A stretch of 64,000 bases of DNA from Bacteroidia bacterium (lineage in GTDB: Bacteria; Bacteroidota; Bacteroidia; B-17B0; Aurantibacillaceae). A program made the position numbers and the translations under genes. The stretch covers positions 62,001-126,000 of the forward strand of contig JACMNO010000092.1 of assembly GCA_014378485.1 (NCBI GenBank). The letters run 5' to 3'. Positions 63,284-64,000 of the stretch are shown here, in pieces. The notes beneath the pieces are model-generated. The model worked only from the letters and a program-made list of their open reading frames with translations, was not told the origin of the DNA and did not search any database. The first letter of the stretch is position 1, and each line of letters begins with the position of its first letter.

Positions 63284-64000
63284 ATGAAAAATAAATTCAT
63301 GCAAAAATTAATATTATTAGCATCTTCATTATTGTTGATGAACCAAGGATTTTCCCAGACGTTAACTCCCGGTATCAATTTATCATATATTGATTCTTCG
63401 GCTAACCCAAGAAATGATATTTATAAATTTGCCAATGGAAAATGGTTGAATACTCAAAAAATACCTGCCAGTGATGGAAGTTGGGGAAGTTTTAATGAGA
63501 TTAATGAACGCAATATATCTAATCTCAAAGCATTAATCTCAGTAGTATCTGCAGACATGAAAGCGCTTCCCGGAACAAATAATCAGAAACTCCGTGATTT
63601 TTATTTAATGGCCATTGATTCTGTTAAAGCCGATAAAGATGGTATTAAACCAATTAATACTGATCTTGCAGCCATAGATTTGATCAAAACAAAAAATGAA
63701 TTAATCAAAAAATCGGCGCAGCTCAATAAGAAAGGCGTGGGAGGTATGATTGGTTTTTATGTGTATTCTGACTTTAAAAACAGCAATGTGAATGCCTGTT
63801 ATTTAACTCAAACGGGCTTAGGTTTACCAGATAAGGATTTTTATTTTGAACCTCAGTATGAATCGGTTAAAAACGAGTATGCCGACCATATAACCCGTTC
63901 TTTTGAATGTTCAGGAAATTATCCTGAATCTGCTAAAGCTGCTTCTGCTGCCATAATGAAGATTGAAACCGAGTTGGCTAAAATTTCGCAGAATGCTGTT
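63284..64000 (+). CDS. M13-family metallopeptidase (PepO/neprilysin-like), 5' part only
   Basis: Open from ATG 63284 to the window edge (239 codons, no stop). The start MKNKFMQKLILLASSLLLMN is a signal peptide cleaved near GFSQ; an internal ATG at 63299 is an alternative. The mature N-terminus NPRNDIYKFANGKWLNTQKI and SFNEINERNISNLKALI match the M13 peptidase N-domain (D-F-Y-x-Y-x-N-G-x-W). The zinc site HExxH lies downstream, outside the window. These enzymes cut secreted peptides in the periplasm. Confidence 0.82.
   Translation, partial: MKNKFMQKLILLASSLLLMNQGFSQTLTPGINLSYIDSSANPRNDIYKFANGKWLNTQKIPASDGSWGSFNEINERNISNLKALISVVSADMKALPGTNNQKLRDFYLMAIDSVKADKDGIKPINTDLAAIDLIKTKNELIKKSAQLNKKGVGGMIGFYVYSDFKNSNVNACYLTQTGLGLPDKDFYFEPQYESVKNEYADHITRSFECSGNYPESAKAASAAIMKIETELAKISQNAV

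Overview
The window reads as chromosomal DNA of a low-GC member of the Bacteroidota. Evidence seen directly: a subtilase with a type IX secretion (T9SS) C-terminal tail, the gliding-associated ABC genes gldF/gldG, the lipoprotein-type Omp85 protein TamL, a PD40/TPR envelope protein, DUF3822 beside rsmD, few Shine-Dalgarno sites, and several promoters of the Bacteroidota TTTG-(18-20)-TAnnTTTG type. Menaquinone appears to be made by the futalosine route (mqnB, mqnD and a candidate aminofutalosine deaminase). I cannot place it below phylum; the futalosine route argues against a typical Flavobacteriaceae genome.

Layout. 0-6 kb: a minus-strand run (polyprenyl synthase, thioesterase, SIS-type sugar isomerase, lipB, serine hydrolase, small metzincin-like protease), then rfbA. 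6-15 kb: ctaA, a thioredoxin-fold protein with both redox cysteines replaced, rsmD/DUF3822, a gene broken by two in-frame TAA codons, a TrmH methylase and tamL. 15-26 kb: prfC, a gamma-carbonic-anhydrase-like protein, a DUF6089 barrel, the secreted subtilase, a WG-repeat protein and ettA. 26-35 kb: a GDPD lipoprotein, the acpP-fabF-rnc operon, then rimP-nusA-infB with a terminator-like hairpin in its leader. 34.6-35.2 kb: a disrupted tRNA-Ala copy, an intact tRNA-Ala(GGC) and a GIY-YIG nuclease gene, laced together by related CCCGAA-nnnn-TTCGGG palindromes. 36-43 kb: the envelope cluster uppS-bamA-skp-skp and a PD40/SPOR protein. 43-55 kb: dnaN, DUF4340-gldG-gldF, a TonB-receptor-like barrel, PAP2-like, SDR and CapA proteins, a deoxynucleoside kinase and a SiaB-like protein. 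55-64 kb: candidate aminofutalosine deaminase, rlmN, lepB, WbqC, a PAS-PP2C phosphatase, folE, a PTPS/QueD protein, mqnB, mqnD and the start of an M13 peptidase.

Most genes are housekeeping or envelope functions. The unusual material lies between genes: (1) the tRNA/GIY-YIG/palindrome locus, which looks like a small mobile or homing unit targeting tRNA-Ala; (2) a 113-bp element at 58909-59021 that folds, with no unpaired junction base, into a four-way cloverleaf; (3) three dispersed copies of an ACATAG-ended inverted-repeat element at about 9.5, 16.9 and 56.0 kb. No intergenic stretch exceeds 300 bases. I saw no rRNA genes, CRISPR array, prophage or classical insertion sequence.
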